A stretch of 33,843 nt of DNA from Betaproteobacteria bacterium (GCA_016868105.1 VGIA01000019.1:1-33843); one strand, 5' to 3'. Positions 1 to 9,339 are shown, counted from the stretch's first letter. Translations and numbers: made by a program. Notes: generated by a model from the letters alone, not told the origin.

Positions 1-285
1 GGCGCTGCACCGGCCGGCGGTGCACGCCAGGCCTGCGCGCGCGCACCGCTACCGTCCGGTGCGGCCCGCGTGCTGCGGCGCGGCCGAGGATCGCTGCGAT
101 ACCGTGCACCGGCTCGCCTCATGGGCGGGCGAAGCGACCCAGTCGCTCGGGTAGTTAGCGCACCCTGTCCAGACCGGAGCGCTCGAGCGCGGCCTTGAGC
201 TCCACACGCGAGTTGGGCATGCGGTGAATTTCCACCGGCCGCAGACGCCGGCATCCGCCGCCTGGTTCTCGATGCCGGCTGCAGC

Positions 286-1728
286 TTAGAGACCGCTGTC
301 CAGCCGCTTGCGGCTGATGTACGTGGCGTGAAAGCCGTTGGGGACCCGCTGCGGCACCAGGACGCGCGCAATCGGACCGCGCCCAAATTCCCGGCCGCGG
401 CAATCGAACACCTGGATCTCTGAGCGAACCTCGAGCGGGTTCCAGACGAAGCTGACCAGGTAGCCATCGTCCTCCTTCTGCGCGTGGTCGGCGCGCGCAA
501 AGCCGGGCTCGTTGTAGTAGAACGCCGGGCCCTCGCTCCAGGCCTGGTAGCCGCCCGTCTCCAGGTCGTGTTTGGTGAGCCCGGTGAAGCGCGGCTCCTC
601 CTCTCCGCCGTGCGGAAACACGATATGGTAGGACCAGCGGTTCTTGCGCCCCGCGTACTCGGAGTTGATGATCGGGAACTCGCTGTTCAGGACGTCGTCG
701 ATCGCGCGCTCACGCGTCTTCCCCGAGCGCAGATCGAAACGCCACTCGTAGAGCATGAAGTCGCGCTGGCGCTTGCGGATGGTCTGGATCAGCCTGGCCA
801 CGTCCGGCTGGCCTTTCTCGTCCAGGTACAGGCGGTAGGGCGTGCCCACCATCACGATCTCATCGCCTTCCTCCCAGGCATTGGCGACGTGCAGCATGTA
901 GGTCGGCTTGGCCTCGAACCAGCGGATGTCGCCGGCGGCCCCGTAGCGCGGCACGATGCCGAAGCGAGACGGGAGCTCGGGTTCAAAGCGCAGTTTGTGC
1001 CGCCCCAGCTTGAGCGCTTCCGCATCCGGCAACAGCGGGAAGTCGTGCAGGATGGTGTAGTTCTCGGTCACCGCCATGTCGTGCGGCAGGCGCGGCCCCG
1101 GCAGCTTGACCGGGATACGGTGCTTCAGCCTGCCGTCGGCCCCGATCACCCCGTAGCTCATGTACGGCGGCTCCTTGCCGTAGTCGAAGAACAGCAGCTC
1201 CCCGGTGCGCTCGTCCGGCCGCGAATGCGCCGAGAGCTTGCCGATCGCCCCGCCAAAGGTCGCCGGCCCCAGCGTCTCCAGCGTCATCAGGTCGACGTGG
1301 TAGGGCACGCCGGTCAGGTAGAACATCGTCAGCAGCTTGCCCGCGTGGTACTTGACGTCGGTATTGGAGTTGTTGCGCTGCGGCTCGTCAGGCCGGTCGG
1401 CGCGCGGCGCCTCCTTCAGGCCCTTCCAGAGATGGCGCCCGGCTGCGCGCTCCTCCTCGAAGGCCGCGGTATGGATCCAGCGGTTGCGGTAGCTGACGCG
1501 GCCGCGGTCGAAGTAGGCGGCGTGCAGCATGCCGTCCCCGTCATAGACGTGGTAGCGCCAGTCCGGCGGGTACATCGGGTTGGGCCCGTTGCGCACGTAG
1601 ACGCCGTTGAGATCGGCCGGCAGCTCGCCGATGATCTCCAGCTTGTCGAAGTACGCCTCCCGCTCGATCGGAGCGTTCGGTCCGTCAAGACCGGGGATGG
1701 AATGGCGCGGCAGGTCTGCGAGCTTCAT
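286..1728 (-). CDS. Carotenoid oxygenase / lignostilbene-dioxygenase family protein
   Basis: Translation from MKLADLPRHSIPGLDG...; N-terminal LNGVYVRNGPNP motif. Four putative Fe-binding His contexts: KLSAHSRPD, YTILHDFP, YMLHVANAWEEGD, VPNGFHATYI. Start trimmed from the 746-aa ORF, which runs upstream out of frame over the neighbouring gene. Confidence 0.9.
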   Translation of the reverse strand: MKLADLPRHSIPGLDGPNAPIEREAYFDKLEIIGELPADLNGVYVRNGPNPMYPPDWRYHVYDGDGMLHAAYFDRGRVSYRNRWIHTAAFEEERAAGRHLWKGLKEAPRADRPDEPQRNNSNTDVKYHAGKLLTMFYLTGVPYHVDLMTLETLGPATFGGAIGKLSAHSRPDERTGELLFFDYGKEPPYMSYGVIGADGRLKHRIPVKLPGPRLPHDMAVTENYTILHDFPLLPDAEALKLGRHKLRFEPELPSRFGIVPRYGAAGDIRWFEAKPTYMLHVANAWEEGDEIVMVGTPYRLYLDEKGQPDVARLIQTIRKRQRDFMLYEWRFDLRSGKTRERAIDDVLNSEFPIINSEYAGRKNRWSYHIVFPHGGEEEPRFTGLTKHDLETGGYQAWSEGPAFYYNEPGFARADHAQKEDDGYLVSFVWNPLEVRSEIQVFDCRGREFGRGPIARVLVPQRVPNGFHATYISRKRLDSGL

Positions 1729-1736
1729 GGCACCCC

Positions 1737-2696
1737 TCAGTCGGCGCGGAATCCCGAAGCCTTGACGGCGCTCTCCCAGCGCTCGTAATCCGAACGCACC
1801 ATGCGCGCGAACTCGTCGGGAGTGCTTGGAAACGGCACCAGGTCGATGGTGCGCAGTTTCTGCTGCACCTCGGGGGCGCGCAGCGCGGCGGTGATCTCCC
1901 GGTGCAAGGTCTGCACCGCCGTGGCCGGCGTGCCGGCCGGCGCGACGAAGCCCGACCAGATGTAGATCTCCATCTTCGGATAGCCGAGCTCCTTGAACGT
2001 CGGGACATTGGGCATCAACGGCGAGCGCTGCCCGCCCGTGATGGCGAAGGCTTTGAGCTTGCCGCTCTCGAGGTGCGACTTGACCGAGATGAGCGGCAGG
2101 AAGGCGGAGCGTACCTGGCCGCCGAGCAGGTCCTGGAGTGCGAACGGGCTGCCCTTGTACGGCACGTGGGTCATGTCGATGCCGGCGAGCTGGTTCAGGA
2201 TCACGCCCGCGAAGTGCGACGGATTTCCCGCGGTGAATGAGGCGAACGTGGTCTTGCCCGGGTTGGCCTTGGCGAAGCCGATGAACTCGGCGAGCGAGGT
2301 CGCCGGCACGTCGCCGGCGCCGGCGAATGCCATCTGCGATCCGACCGCCTGCGATATCGGGGCGAAGTCCTTGAACGGATCGTAGGGCAGCTTGCTGAAC
2401 GTGTGGGGATTGATGGACATCAGTCCCGAGGTCGCGAGCAGGATGGTGTAGCCGTCCGGCGGCGAGGACATCAGCGCCTGCGCGGCGATCAACCCGGCGC
2501 CGCCAGGCTTGTAGTCGAACACCCACGGCTGGCCGGTGGCCTCGCGGAACCGGTCGGCGACCATGCGCACGACGGTGTCGTTCACGTTCCCGGCGGGGAA
2601 CGGCTGGATCAGCTTCACGGGCTTTGCCGGGAACTCCTGCGCCTGTGCCGTTGCGAAGGCCAGCATGCTTGCAATGACGATAATTCCCTGTTTCAT
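1737..2696 (-). CDS. Bug/TctC-family tripartite tricarboxylate transporter substrate-binding protein
   Basis: Signal peptide MKQGIIVIASMLAFATAQAQ, then FPAKPVKLIQPFPAGNVNDTVVR...PGGAGLIAAQ...HVPYKGSPFALQDLLGGQV, typical of Bug proteins. Confidence 0.92.
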   Translation of the reverse strand: MKQGIIVIASMLAFATAQAQEFPAKPVKLIQPFPAGNVNDTVVRMVADRFREATGQPWVFDYKPGGAGLIAAQALMSSPPDGYTILLATSGLMSINPHTFSKLPYDPFKDFAPISQAVGSQMAFAGAGDVPATSLAEFIGFAKANPGKTTFASFTAGNPSHFAGVILNQLAGIDMTHVPYKGSPFALQDLLGGQVRSAFLPLISVKSHLESGKLKAFAITGGQRSPLMPNVPTFKELGYPKMEIYIWSGFVAPAGTPATAVQTLHREITAALRAPEVQQKLRTIDLVPFPSTPDEFARMVRSDYERWESAVKASGFRAD

Positions 2697-3127
2697 GCCT
2701 TTATCCTCATGTGGTCGGTTGCCTTGATCTCGCGTTGCATCCAGCGTACCAGCGCCGCTGCGAGCGGCGCCATACGCGCGTCGATCGTGTCGTAGCGGCC
2801 CTGCCGCGCCAGCCCGATGAGCTTCTCCCGGTTGGCGCGGCCCTGCGGGGAGTCGTTACCCGGCCCGCGGGATATCAACGCGAGCCGCGTGATCCTGTTG
2901 CGGACCTGCGCCGCCATGGCAAGCGCGAGGTAACCTCCGAACGAGAAGCCGGCCAGCGCGAAGCGCCCGGGCAAGGCCGCAAGGTGTGCGGCCGCGATTT
3001 CATCCACGCTGGCGCTCGTCCCGTGCTCGGGAACGATGCAGTCGACGGGCCCTGGCCGCGCGCGCACCGCGTCCCACACTTCGGCGGTGTTGCTCAACCC
3101 GGGGAGGAGGACGAGCGGTTCACCCAT
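2693..3127 (-). CDS. Alpha/beta-hydrolase, apparently truncated (N-terminal half only, 144 aa)
   Basis: LVLLPGLSNTAEVWD and nucleophile elbow GFSFGGYLALAMA present. ORF stops after about 144 aa, without the C-terminal Asp/His region. Stop overlaps the start of the downstream Bug gene (ATGA). Confidence 0.75.
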   Translation of the reverse strand: MGEPLVLLPGLSNTAEVWDAVRARPGPVDCIVPEHGTSASVDEIAAAHLAALPGRFALAGFSFGGYLALAMAAQVRNRITRLALISRGPGNDSPQGRANREKLIGLARQGRYDTIDARMAPLAAALVRWMQREIKATDHMRIKA

Positions 3128-4088
3128 GGCGAGCCCGTGCCCGCGCGTATTGCTGGCGCAACTCGTCGGCGAGCGCCGCCACCGGCTTCACGCGGTCGAC
3201 GCAGCCCACGCCCTGTCCGGCGGACCAGATGCCCTTCCAGGGCTGCTGGTTGCTGTTCTGCCCCCTGAACTCCATTTCCTTGCGCGGCTGCAGGTTGTCC
3301 GGGTCCAGCCCGGCCGCGATGATGGTCGGGCGCAGCATGCTCGCGTTGGCGCCGGTGAAGGCCTTGGTCACGACCAGGTCGTCGGGCCCGCATTGCGTAA
3401 GCATCTCCTTGTACTCGGCCTGCGCCTGGCTCTCCTGCGTCGCGACGAACATCGTGCCCATGTAGCACAGATCCGCTCCCAGCACTTCTGCGGCCCGGAT
3501 GCCGGCGCCGTCACAGACGCCGCCGGCGTAAACGATGTACCCGTCCCACCATTTGCGCACCTGGGGCACGAAGGAAAAGCCGGCCATCGCGCCGGTGTGG
3601 CCGCCGGCGCCGGAGCTCACCAGAATCAGGCCGTCCACGCCGCAGTCCGCCGCCTTGTGCGCGAGCGCGAGGCTGTTGACATCCGCAAACACCAGGCCGC
3701 CATAGCCGTGGACGATGTCGACGGCGCGACGCGGCGAGCCAAGCGCGGTGATCACGATCGGCGCGCGGTACTCTGCGACCAGCGCCAGGTCGGCCTCGCA
3801 GCGCTCGTTGGTGCGATGGGTGACCACGGTCGCCGCCCAGGGTCCGACCGGCCTGCCGCCGGCTTCCCGCTGCAGCGCGGCGTACCCCGACGAGATCTCC
3901 TGCAGCCACTGTTGCAGCGCTTCGGTCGTGCGGCAATTGGGTGTCGGAAAGGCGCCGATGATTCCCTCGCGGCAGGCCGCGAGCACCAGCGCCGGCCCCG
4001 AAATGAGGAACATCGGCGCGGCAATCAGCGGCAGCGAAAGGGCGTGCGGAAAGGGCTTATGCACCATCGCGTGGGCGGCACGCTCCAT
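3120..4088 (-). CDS. Nitronate monooxygenase / 2-nitropropane dioxygenase-like FMN protein
   Basis: LPLIAAPMFLISGPALVLAACREGIIGAFPTPN...VFADVNSLALAHKAADCGVDGLILVSSGAGGHTG...YAGGVCDGAGIRAAEVLGADLCYMGTMF. Start ATG 4088 overlaps the thiolase stop (TGATG). Confidence 0.9.
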   Translation of the reverse strand: MERAAHAMVHKPFPHALSLPLIAAPMFLISGPALVLAACREGIIGAFPTPNCRTTEALQQWLQEISSGYAALQREAGGRPVGPWAATVVTHRTNERCEADLALVAEYRAPIVITALGSPRRAVDIVHGYGGLVFADVNSLALAHKAADCGVDGLILVSSGAGGHTGAMAGFSFVPQVRKWWDGYIVYAGGVCDGAGIRAAEVLGADLCYMGTMFVATQESQAQAEYKEMLTQCGPDDLVVTKAFTGANASMLRPTIIAAGLDPDNLQPRKEMEFRGQNSNQQPWKGIWSAGQGVGCVDRVKPVAALADELRQQYARARARHG

Positions 4089-5320
4089 CAGGCGGGGTCC
4101 CGGCGCACGACAAAGCTGGCCACCGTGGTGCAGCTGCCGCCGATGTTCAGGGTCTGGAAGGTGCGCGCGCCCTCGACCTGGCAATCGCCCGCGGTGCCGG
4201 TCACCTGGCGCGCCGCGTCGAGCAGCATGCGCGCGCCGGTCGCGCCCACGGGATGGCCGCAGCCGATCAGGCCGCCGCTCGGATTGATCGGCAACTCGCC
4301 TCCCATCCCGATGCGGTCCTCCTCGACGGCCTTCCAGGACTCCCCCGGCGCGGTCAGACCGAGGTGATCGATGGCCATGTACTCGGTGGTGGTGAAGCAG
4401 TCGTGCGTCTCGACGCCATCCAGCGACTCTGGGCCCGCGATGCCGGCCCGCCCCCAGGCTTGGGTGATGGTGTCGCGCACATGCGGCAGCACGTAGGGTG
4501 CGCCGCGGCTGCGCGCGAGCTTCTCCTCGAACAACAGCCCGGCGGTGCGGTGGCCCCAGCCCGCGATGTAGGGCAGGTCTTCCAGCTTGCCGCCGCGGCG
4601 CTCGACCCAGCGCCTGGCGAAGGCGGGTGAGGCGAGGACCACTGCCGCGCCGCCGTCGCTGATCTGGCCGCAGTCCTGGCGCCGGATCATGCCTTCGATG
4701 ACCGGGTTGGCCTCGTCGTCGGCGCGAAAGCTGGCGTCGGTGAACTGCCACTTGCGCGTCTGCGCGTTCGGGTTGCGGCGCGCGTTCTCGAGGTTGGTTC
4801 GCGCAATCGCGCCGAGGTGCTCGTAGCGCAGGCCGTAGCGGCGCTCGTACTCCGCTCCGAGCAGGCCGAACATGTAAGGCCACATGAACTTCGCTTGCTG
4901 GCCTTCGCGGCCGACCCAGGCGGCCGACCCCTGGTACTGCGCCGCCTGGTCGCCGTGGACATTGCGCTCCTCCTCGGCGCCGAGCACCAGCGCGCACTGG
5001 TAGCGGCCGCATTCGATCTCGGCCATGGCCGCGAGCACCGCCATGCTGGAGGAAGCGCAGGCGGCTTCATGCCGGGAAGCGGGCGTGCCCCAGAAGGCGG
5101 GCAGCACGGAGGCCACCATCGCGCCCAGGTGCGCCTGCCCGCGGTGCAACTCGCCGAAGGCGTTGCCCACGTGGATGGTGTCGATCTCCTCCGGCTCCAG
5201 GGCGCAGGCCGAGAGCGCGCCCTCGGTGGTCTCGCGCACGATCGCCGCCAGGTCCCCGCCGCTGCGTGACCAGTTCCTGGCGAAATCGGTCTGGTGGCCT
5301 CCGAGGATGAACGTGCGCAT
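4088..5320 (-). CDS. Thiolase / acetyl-CoA acetyltransferase (SCP2-thiolase type)
   Basis: MRTFILGGHQTDFARNWSR...; active-site Cys in HEAACASSSMAVLAAM; GGLIGCGHPVGATGARM C-terminal motif. RBS AAAAGGAG upstream of ATG. Confidence 0.93.
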   Translation of the reverse strand: MRTFILGGHQTDFARNWSRSGGDLAAIVRETTEGALSACALEPEEIDTIHVGNAFGELHRGQAHLGAMVASVLPAFWGTPASRHEAACASSSMAVLAAMAEIECGRYQCALVLGAEEERNVHGDQAAQYQGSAAWVGREGQQAKFMWPYMFGLLGAEYERRYGLRYEHLGAIARTNLENARRNPNAQTRKWQFTDASFRADDEANPVIEGMIRRQDCGQISDGGAAVVLASPAFARRWVERRGGKLEDLPYIAGWGHRTAGLLFEEKLARSRGAPYVLPHVRDTITQAWGRAGIAGPESLDGVETHDCFTTTEYMAIDHLGLTAPGESWKAVEEDRIGMGGELPINPSGGLIGCGHPVGATGARMLLDAARQVTGTAGDCQVEGARTFQTLNIGGSCTTVASFVVRRDPA

Positions 5321-5346
5321 GACCAGGCTCCTTTTGCAGGGCTCCT

Positions 5347-5376
5347 AAAATACGACCGGTCGTGCTTTTATGTCAA
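5347..5376 (-). promoter_or_regulatory. Predicted sigma70-type promoter with a TetR-type operator in the spacer, upstream of the thiolase operon
   Basis: Minus strand reads TTGACA-(18 bp)-TATTTT. The spacer region contains perfect 12-bp palindrome ACGACCGGTCGT (5352-5363), whose last base overlaps the -10 element. Confidence 0.7.
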
Positions 5377-7010
5377 GCTTGGAGCCGCTCCCGCAGCACC
5401 CGTTTCAGCACCTTGCCGAAGGCGTTGCGCGGCAGCGCCTGCAGCAGCAGCAGCCGCTCCGGCAGCTTGTAGACCGCGACCCGCTTCTGCGTGCGCAGAA
5501 ACCCGGTCAGCTCTTCCAGCGTCGGCGTCGATCCGCCCTGTGCGACGACCGCGGCGCAGACCCGCTCGCCCAGCCGCTGGTCCGGATAGCCGATCACCGC
5601 CGCCTCGCGCACCGCGGGGTGCTCCAGCAGCAGCGCCTCCACTTCCTCCGAGGAAATGTTGAAACCGCCCCGTACGATGATGTCCTTCAGCCTGCCGACG
5701 AAGCGGTAGAGCTGGCGCTCGTCGCCGGCGATTTCGAACAGGTCCCCGGTGCGGAACCAGCCCTGCGCGTCGAAGGCGCGCGCGGTCATCTCCGGGGAGC
5801 GCCAGTAGCCGGAGAAGATGGCCGGCCCCTTGACCCGCAGCTCGCCCGGCCGTCCGGGCGCCTGGATCTCCTCCCCGCTTTCCGGGTCAACCAGCTTGGT
5901 GAGCACCCGCCGGCTGACCGGCAGGCGCCATTGGTGCGTGCCGGCGCCGAAACGCGGGAAATAGCTCGCGCGCTGCGCCGGCTCCGGCAGGTCGAGGCTG
6001 CTCGCCGTCAGCGAGGCGCCTTCGTTGGTGCCGAAATAGTTGGTGACGTCGATGCCGTGGCGCTCCGCGAGCACGCGCAGAGTCCATTCCGGCAGCGAGC
6101 CGCCACCCGAGCCCAGCGCGCGCAGCCGCAAGCCCGCAAGCAGGCCTTCGTTCTGCGCCAGCACGGTGAGCGTGGCCGGCGAGGCGATGGAGTAGTCCAC
6201 GGCTTCCTCGCGCAGCTGGGTCACGAACAGGTTCAGGTCGAAGGGATGGTGCAGCACCAGCTTGCCGCCGGTGATGAGCCAGGGCAGGAACTGCCCGGCG
6301 ATGCCCGCCATGTTGACCAGCGGGAAAGGGTTCAGCAGCGTGCAGCCCTCGGTCAGCCGGCCTGCCAGGATCATGTTCTCGGGGATCGACAACCACTCGT
6401 TGTGGCTGCGGGGGACGCCTTTGGGCACGCCTTCGGTGCCGGAGGTCCAGCACAGCGTCGCCACCTCGTTGGCGTCGACCTCGGCCTCGGCGCGCAGGCC
6501 GGCGCTATCCGGGCCGAGAACCGGGTCGCCCAGCGCAACGACCCGACCCGGGGGCTCGATCAGCGCGCGCAGCATCTCGGCATGCCGATAACTGAGTATG
6601 CGCTCCGCCGTCAGCGCGATCCTGGGACGCGCCAGTGCAGCGATCTGCACCAGTTCATGCTCGCGGTACTGGATCGGGACCGGCGTGATGATGGCGCCCA
6701 GGCGCATGCAGGCGAGGTACGCGATCGGCAGCTCGGCGCAGTTCGGCAACTGGACCAGCACCACGTCGTCCTTCGCCACGCCGAGCCGCGCCAGGGCCTG
6801 CGCCAGCCGCTGCACCTCGGCGCCGAGCTCGCGCCACGTGAGCCGCCGGGGCCTGCCGTCGACGAAGCGCTCGCGGTTGGGCGGATCGACCAGCGCCAGG
6901 GCGTCGGGCCGCCTGGTGATTTGTACGTCCAGCCAGTCGTGGATGCGGCGGGTTCCCCACCAGCCGCGCGCAGTGAGCTCTTCGATGCGCTCGCGCGGCG
7001 CGAGGATCAT
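5373..7010 (-). CDS. AMP-dependent acyl-CoA synthetase/ligase (aryl/cyclohexanecarboxylate-CoA ligase-like)
   Basis: MILAPRERIEELTARGWWGTRRIHDWLD...; LCWTSGTEGVPKGVPRSHNE (P-loop-like A3), NYFGTNEGAS, GWFRTGDLFEI, RFVGRLKDIIVRGGFNISSEEVE, FGKVLKRVLRE. Start overlaps the TetR stop (ATGA). Confidence 0.92.
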   Translation of the reverse strand: MILAPRERIEELTARGWWGTRRIHDWLDVQITRRPDALALVDPPNRERFVDGRPRRLTWRELGAEVQRLAQALARLGVAKDDVVLVQLPNCAELPIAYLACMRLGAIITPVPIQYREHELVQIAALARPRIALTAERILSYRHAEMLRALIEPPGRVVALGDPVLGPDSAGLRAEAEVDANEVATLCWTSGTEGVPKGVPRSHNEWLSIPENMILAGRLTEGCTLLNPFPLVNMAGIAGQFLPWLITGGKLVLHHPFDLNLFVTQLREEAVDYSIASPATLTVLAQNEGLLAGLRLRALGSGGGSLPEWTLRVLAERHGIDVTNYFGTNEGASLTASSLDLPEPAQRASYFPRFGAGTHQWRLPVSRRVLTKLVDPESGEEIQAPGRPGELRVKGPAIFSGYWRSPEMTARAFDAQGWFRTGDLFEIAGDERQLYRFVGRLKDIIVRGGFNISSEEVEALLLEHPAVREAAVIGYPDQRLGERVCAAVVAQGGSTPTLEELTGFLRTQKRVAVYKLPERLLLLQALPRNAFGKVLKRVLRERLQA

Positions 7011-7666
7011 CGCGCGGCGCGGCGCCGGTGCGGCTGCGCGGCGTGGTCCCGCAGCAGGCGCTCGAACGCCAGCCGTGCCCGTCGCGCGCGCGGGTCGGTG
7101 CCCAGGAGCCTGCGCAGATGGTGATGCGCGTGCACGATGCCCAGGAACTCGAACGCGAACTGGGCGGGATCGGTGCGCGGGGCCAGCTGGCCCGCCTCGA
7201 GCGCCTGCCGCGCCAGGCGCTCGATGGTGGATTGCAGGGCGTGGTGGCCGCGCACCACCGCGTCGCGCATCGGCCCCGGGGGCGCATCGTCGAACTCGAA
7301 GGCGCAGCTGATCAGGATGTCGCCGCTCGGCACGCTGTCGGACCGGATCCAGGCCATCCAACCGTCGAAAAGGCGGCGAATGCGCGGCACTCCGCGCGGC
7401 GCCGCCACGGCCGGTTTGAGTACGCGCTCTACGAACATTGCGGAGGCCAGCTCCAGCGTCCGGATCTGCAGGTCTTCCTTGGAATGGAAGTGCGCGAACA
7501 GCCCGCTCTTGGAAAGCCGAGCGTGAGCGGCGAGCGTGCCGAACGACAGGCCCTGAAAGCCGATGCGGCTGGCAAGGGCGAGCGCCTCGTGCAGCACGCG
7601 CGCCTTGGTGTTCTGACTCTTGGAGATCTTCGCGGTCGGTTTGCCGGCGGCTGCCACGCGCGGCAT
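7007..7666 (-). CDS. TetR/AcrR-family transcriptional regulator
   Basis: HTH: ALALASRIGFQGLSFGTLAAHARLSKSGLFAHFHSKEDLQIRTLELA. ATG 7666 preferred over the TTG at 7693 given in the ORF track. Confidence 0.9.
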   Translation of the reverse strand: MPRVAAAGKPTAKISKSQNTKARVLHEALALASRIGFQGLSFGTLAAHARLSKSGLFAHFHSKEDLQIRTLELASAMFVERVLKPAVAAPRGVPRIRRLFDGWMAWIRSDSVPSGDILISCAFEFDDAPPGPMRDAVVRGHHALQSTIERLARQALEAGQLAPRTDPAQFAFEFLGIVHAHHHLRRLLGTDPRARRARLAFERLLRDHAAQPHRRRAAR

Positions 7667-7693
7667 CGTACGACCGACCGTGCTTTTTCTCAA
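7665..7693 (-). promoter_or_regulatory. Predicted TetR autoregulatory promoter/operator
   Basis: Minus strand TTGAGA-(17 bp)-TACGAT with spacer AAAAGCACGGTCGGTCG. The 19-nt AAAAGCACG[GT]CGGTCGTA (7669-7687) matches the thiolase operator at 17 of 19 positions. Confidence 0.6.
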
Positions 7694-7749
7694 CCCTACG
7701 GCAGTTTCAGCGCTACTGTCTTAAAGAACACCAGACGCGGCGGCGCGGT

Positions 7750-8559
7750 TCAGGTCTTCCCGCGCCAGGGTACCAGCCTGGTCTCGAGGGCGCGCATGGC
7801 GAGGTCGAACGCATAGGCGACCACGCCAATGACGACGATGCCCATGATGACGATGTCGGTACGCAGGAAGTTGGAAGCGTTGAGCACCATCTGGCCGAGA
7901 CCGGCGGTGGCCGCGACCATCTCGGCGGCGACGAGCGTCGTCCAGCCAAAGCCCACCGCGATGCGCATGCCGGTGAGGATCTCCGGCAGCGCGGCCGGAA
8001 TCACCACGTGGCGTACCACCTGCAGGAAGCTCGCGCCCATCGAGTAGGCGGCGTGGATCTGCTCGATCGAGACCGAGCGCACGCCGGCGCGTGCCGCCAT
8101 GGCGAGCGGCGCGAAGCAGGCGAGGTAGATGAGGATGATCTTCGCCGTCTCGTCGATGCCGAACCAGATCACGATCAGCGGCAGGTAGGACAACGGCGGC
8201 AGCGGCCGGTAGAACTCGATCGGCGGGTCGAACGCACCGCGCGCGATGCGCGAGACGCCCATCGCGATGCCGATGGGGATCGCGGTCACGCAGGCGGCCG
8301 CGAAGGCCGCCAGCACGCGCCACAGGCTCCAGCCGAAGTGATTGACCAGCGGCTCGCCTCCCTGGATCTCGCCGCGGTTGGCATCGAGGAAGGCTTTTGC
8401 GATCGCCTCCGGCGCCGGCAGGTACAGTGGAGCGACCCAGCCCAGGTGGGTTGCCAGCCACCACAGCACGAGCAGCGCCGCGACGGTGATGGCGCTGATC
8501 GCCGTGCTCGGGCCCTCGCCCGGCATGCGGAAGCCGCTGACCGGCCGCGGGTCGCTCAT
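7750..8559 (-). CDS. tauC: ABC transporter permease, taurine/sulfonate/nitrate type (TauC/SsuC-like)
   Basis: Multi-pass protein with [63 protein letters not shown] and [22 protein letters not shown]; adjacent tauB- and tauA-like genes. Confidence 0.88.
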   Translation of the reverse strand: MSDPRPVSGFRMPGEGPSTAISAITVAALLVLWWLATHLGWVAPLYLPAPEAIAKAFLDANRGEIQGGEPLVNHFGWSLWRVLAAFAAACVTAIPIGIAMGVSRIARGAFDPPIEFYRPLPPLSYLPLIVIWFGIDETAKIILIYLACFAPLAMAARAGVRSVSIEQIHAAYSMGASFLQVVRHVVIPAALPEILTGMRIAVGFGWTTLVAAEMVAATAGLGQMVLNASNFLRTDIVIMGIVVIGVVAYAFDLAMRALETRLVPWRGKT

Positions 8560-9335
8560 GCCGGCGCGCGGTGGATACGCGAGAGTATTTCCTCGCGCAG
8601 GCGGATGAATTCGGGATCGGCCTTCACCCGCCGCGCATCGCGGCTCTTGATGTAGCGGCGCGAAAAATCGACCTCGTAGGTGTGCGCGATGCGTCCCGGC
8701 CCCGGCGTCATGACGATCAGCCGCGTGGCGAGAAACAGCGCTTCCTCCACGCTATGCGTGATGAAGAAGAAGATCTTGCGCGTGGAATGCCAGAGTTCGA
8801 GGATCAGCTCCTGCACCGATTCGCGCGTGAAGGCGTCGAGCGCGCCCATCGGCTCGTCCATCAGCATCACTTCCGGGTCGCTCGCCAGCGCGCGCGCGAT
8901 CCCCACGCGCTGCTGCATGCCGCCGGAGATCTGGTAGATCGGGTGCTCGGCGAAATCCGCCAGACCGACCTGCCGCAGCTTCTCCAGCGCGATGTGCCGG
9001 CGCTCGGCTTGCGGCAGGCCGCGCATGCGCAGGGCGAATTCGACGTTGCCGCGCACCGACAGCCAGGGCATGAGCGCGTGCTTCTGGAACACCACGCCGC
9101 GCTCGCGCCCCGGCCCGGTGACGGCGCGCCCGTCCAGGCGCACCTCGCCCGCCGACGGGACGAGGAAACCGGCGATGCAGTTCAGCAATGTCGTCTTGCC
9201 GCAGCCCGAGGCTCCCAGGGCGACGACGAAATCCCCGGCGTCCATGTCGAGCGACACGCCGGAGAGCGCGAGCGTATGCCGGCCTGCTTGGCCGGCATAG
9301 TTCACGCTGACGTCGCGGACTTCGAGCTGCGCCAA
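8556..9335 (-). CDS. tauB: ABC transporter ATP-binding protein, taurine/sulfonate type (TauB-like)
   Basis: Walker [13 protein letters not shown], signature [15 protein letters not shown], Walker [21 protein letters not shown] start 4 nt after tauA stop; 4-bp overlap with tauC. Confidence 0.92.
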   Translation of the reverse strand: MAQLEVRDVSVNYAGQAGRHTLALSGVSLDMDAGDFVVALGASGCGKTTLLNCIAGFLVPSAGEVRLDGRAVTGPGRERGVVFQKHALMPWLSVRGNVEFALRMRGLPQAERRHIALEKLRQVGLADFAEHPIYQISGGMQQRVGIARALASDPEVMLMDEPMGALDAFTRESVQELILELWHSTRKIFFFITHSVEEALFLATRLIVMTPGPGRIAHTYEVDFSRRYIKSRDARRVKADPEFIRLREEILSRIHRAPA

Positions 9336-9339
9336 CGCG

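Noticed and set aside
2-154. Open plus-strand frame from the window edge to TAG at 152-154
   Set aside because: Could be the 3' end of a gene, but the translation shows no recognisable motif and no start is visible.
155-285. Minus-strand tail ...LRPVEIHRMPNSRVELKAALERSGLDRVR* downstream of the carotenoid oxygenase, possibly a gene remnant
   Set aside because: Too short and not assignable to a family by eye; the 82-aa ORF containing it overlaps the oxygenase gene.
484-1788. 434-aa plus-strand ORF opposite the carotenoid oxygenase
   Set aside because: Antisense shadow ORF of a high-GC gene; low-complexity R/V/A/H-rich translation with no family motifs.
5370-7124. 584-aa plus-strand ORF opposite the CoA ligase
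   Set aside because: Antisense shadow of a clear AMP-ligase; no recognisable domain.
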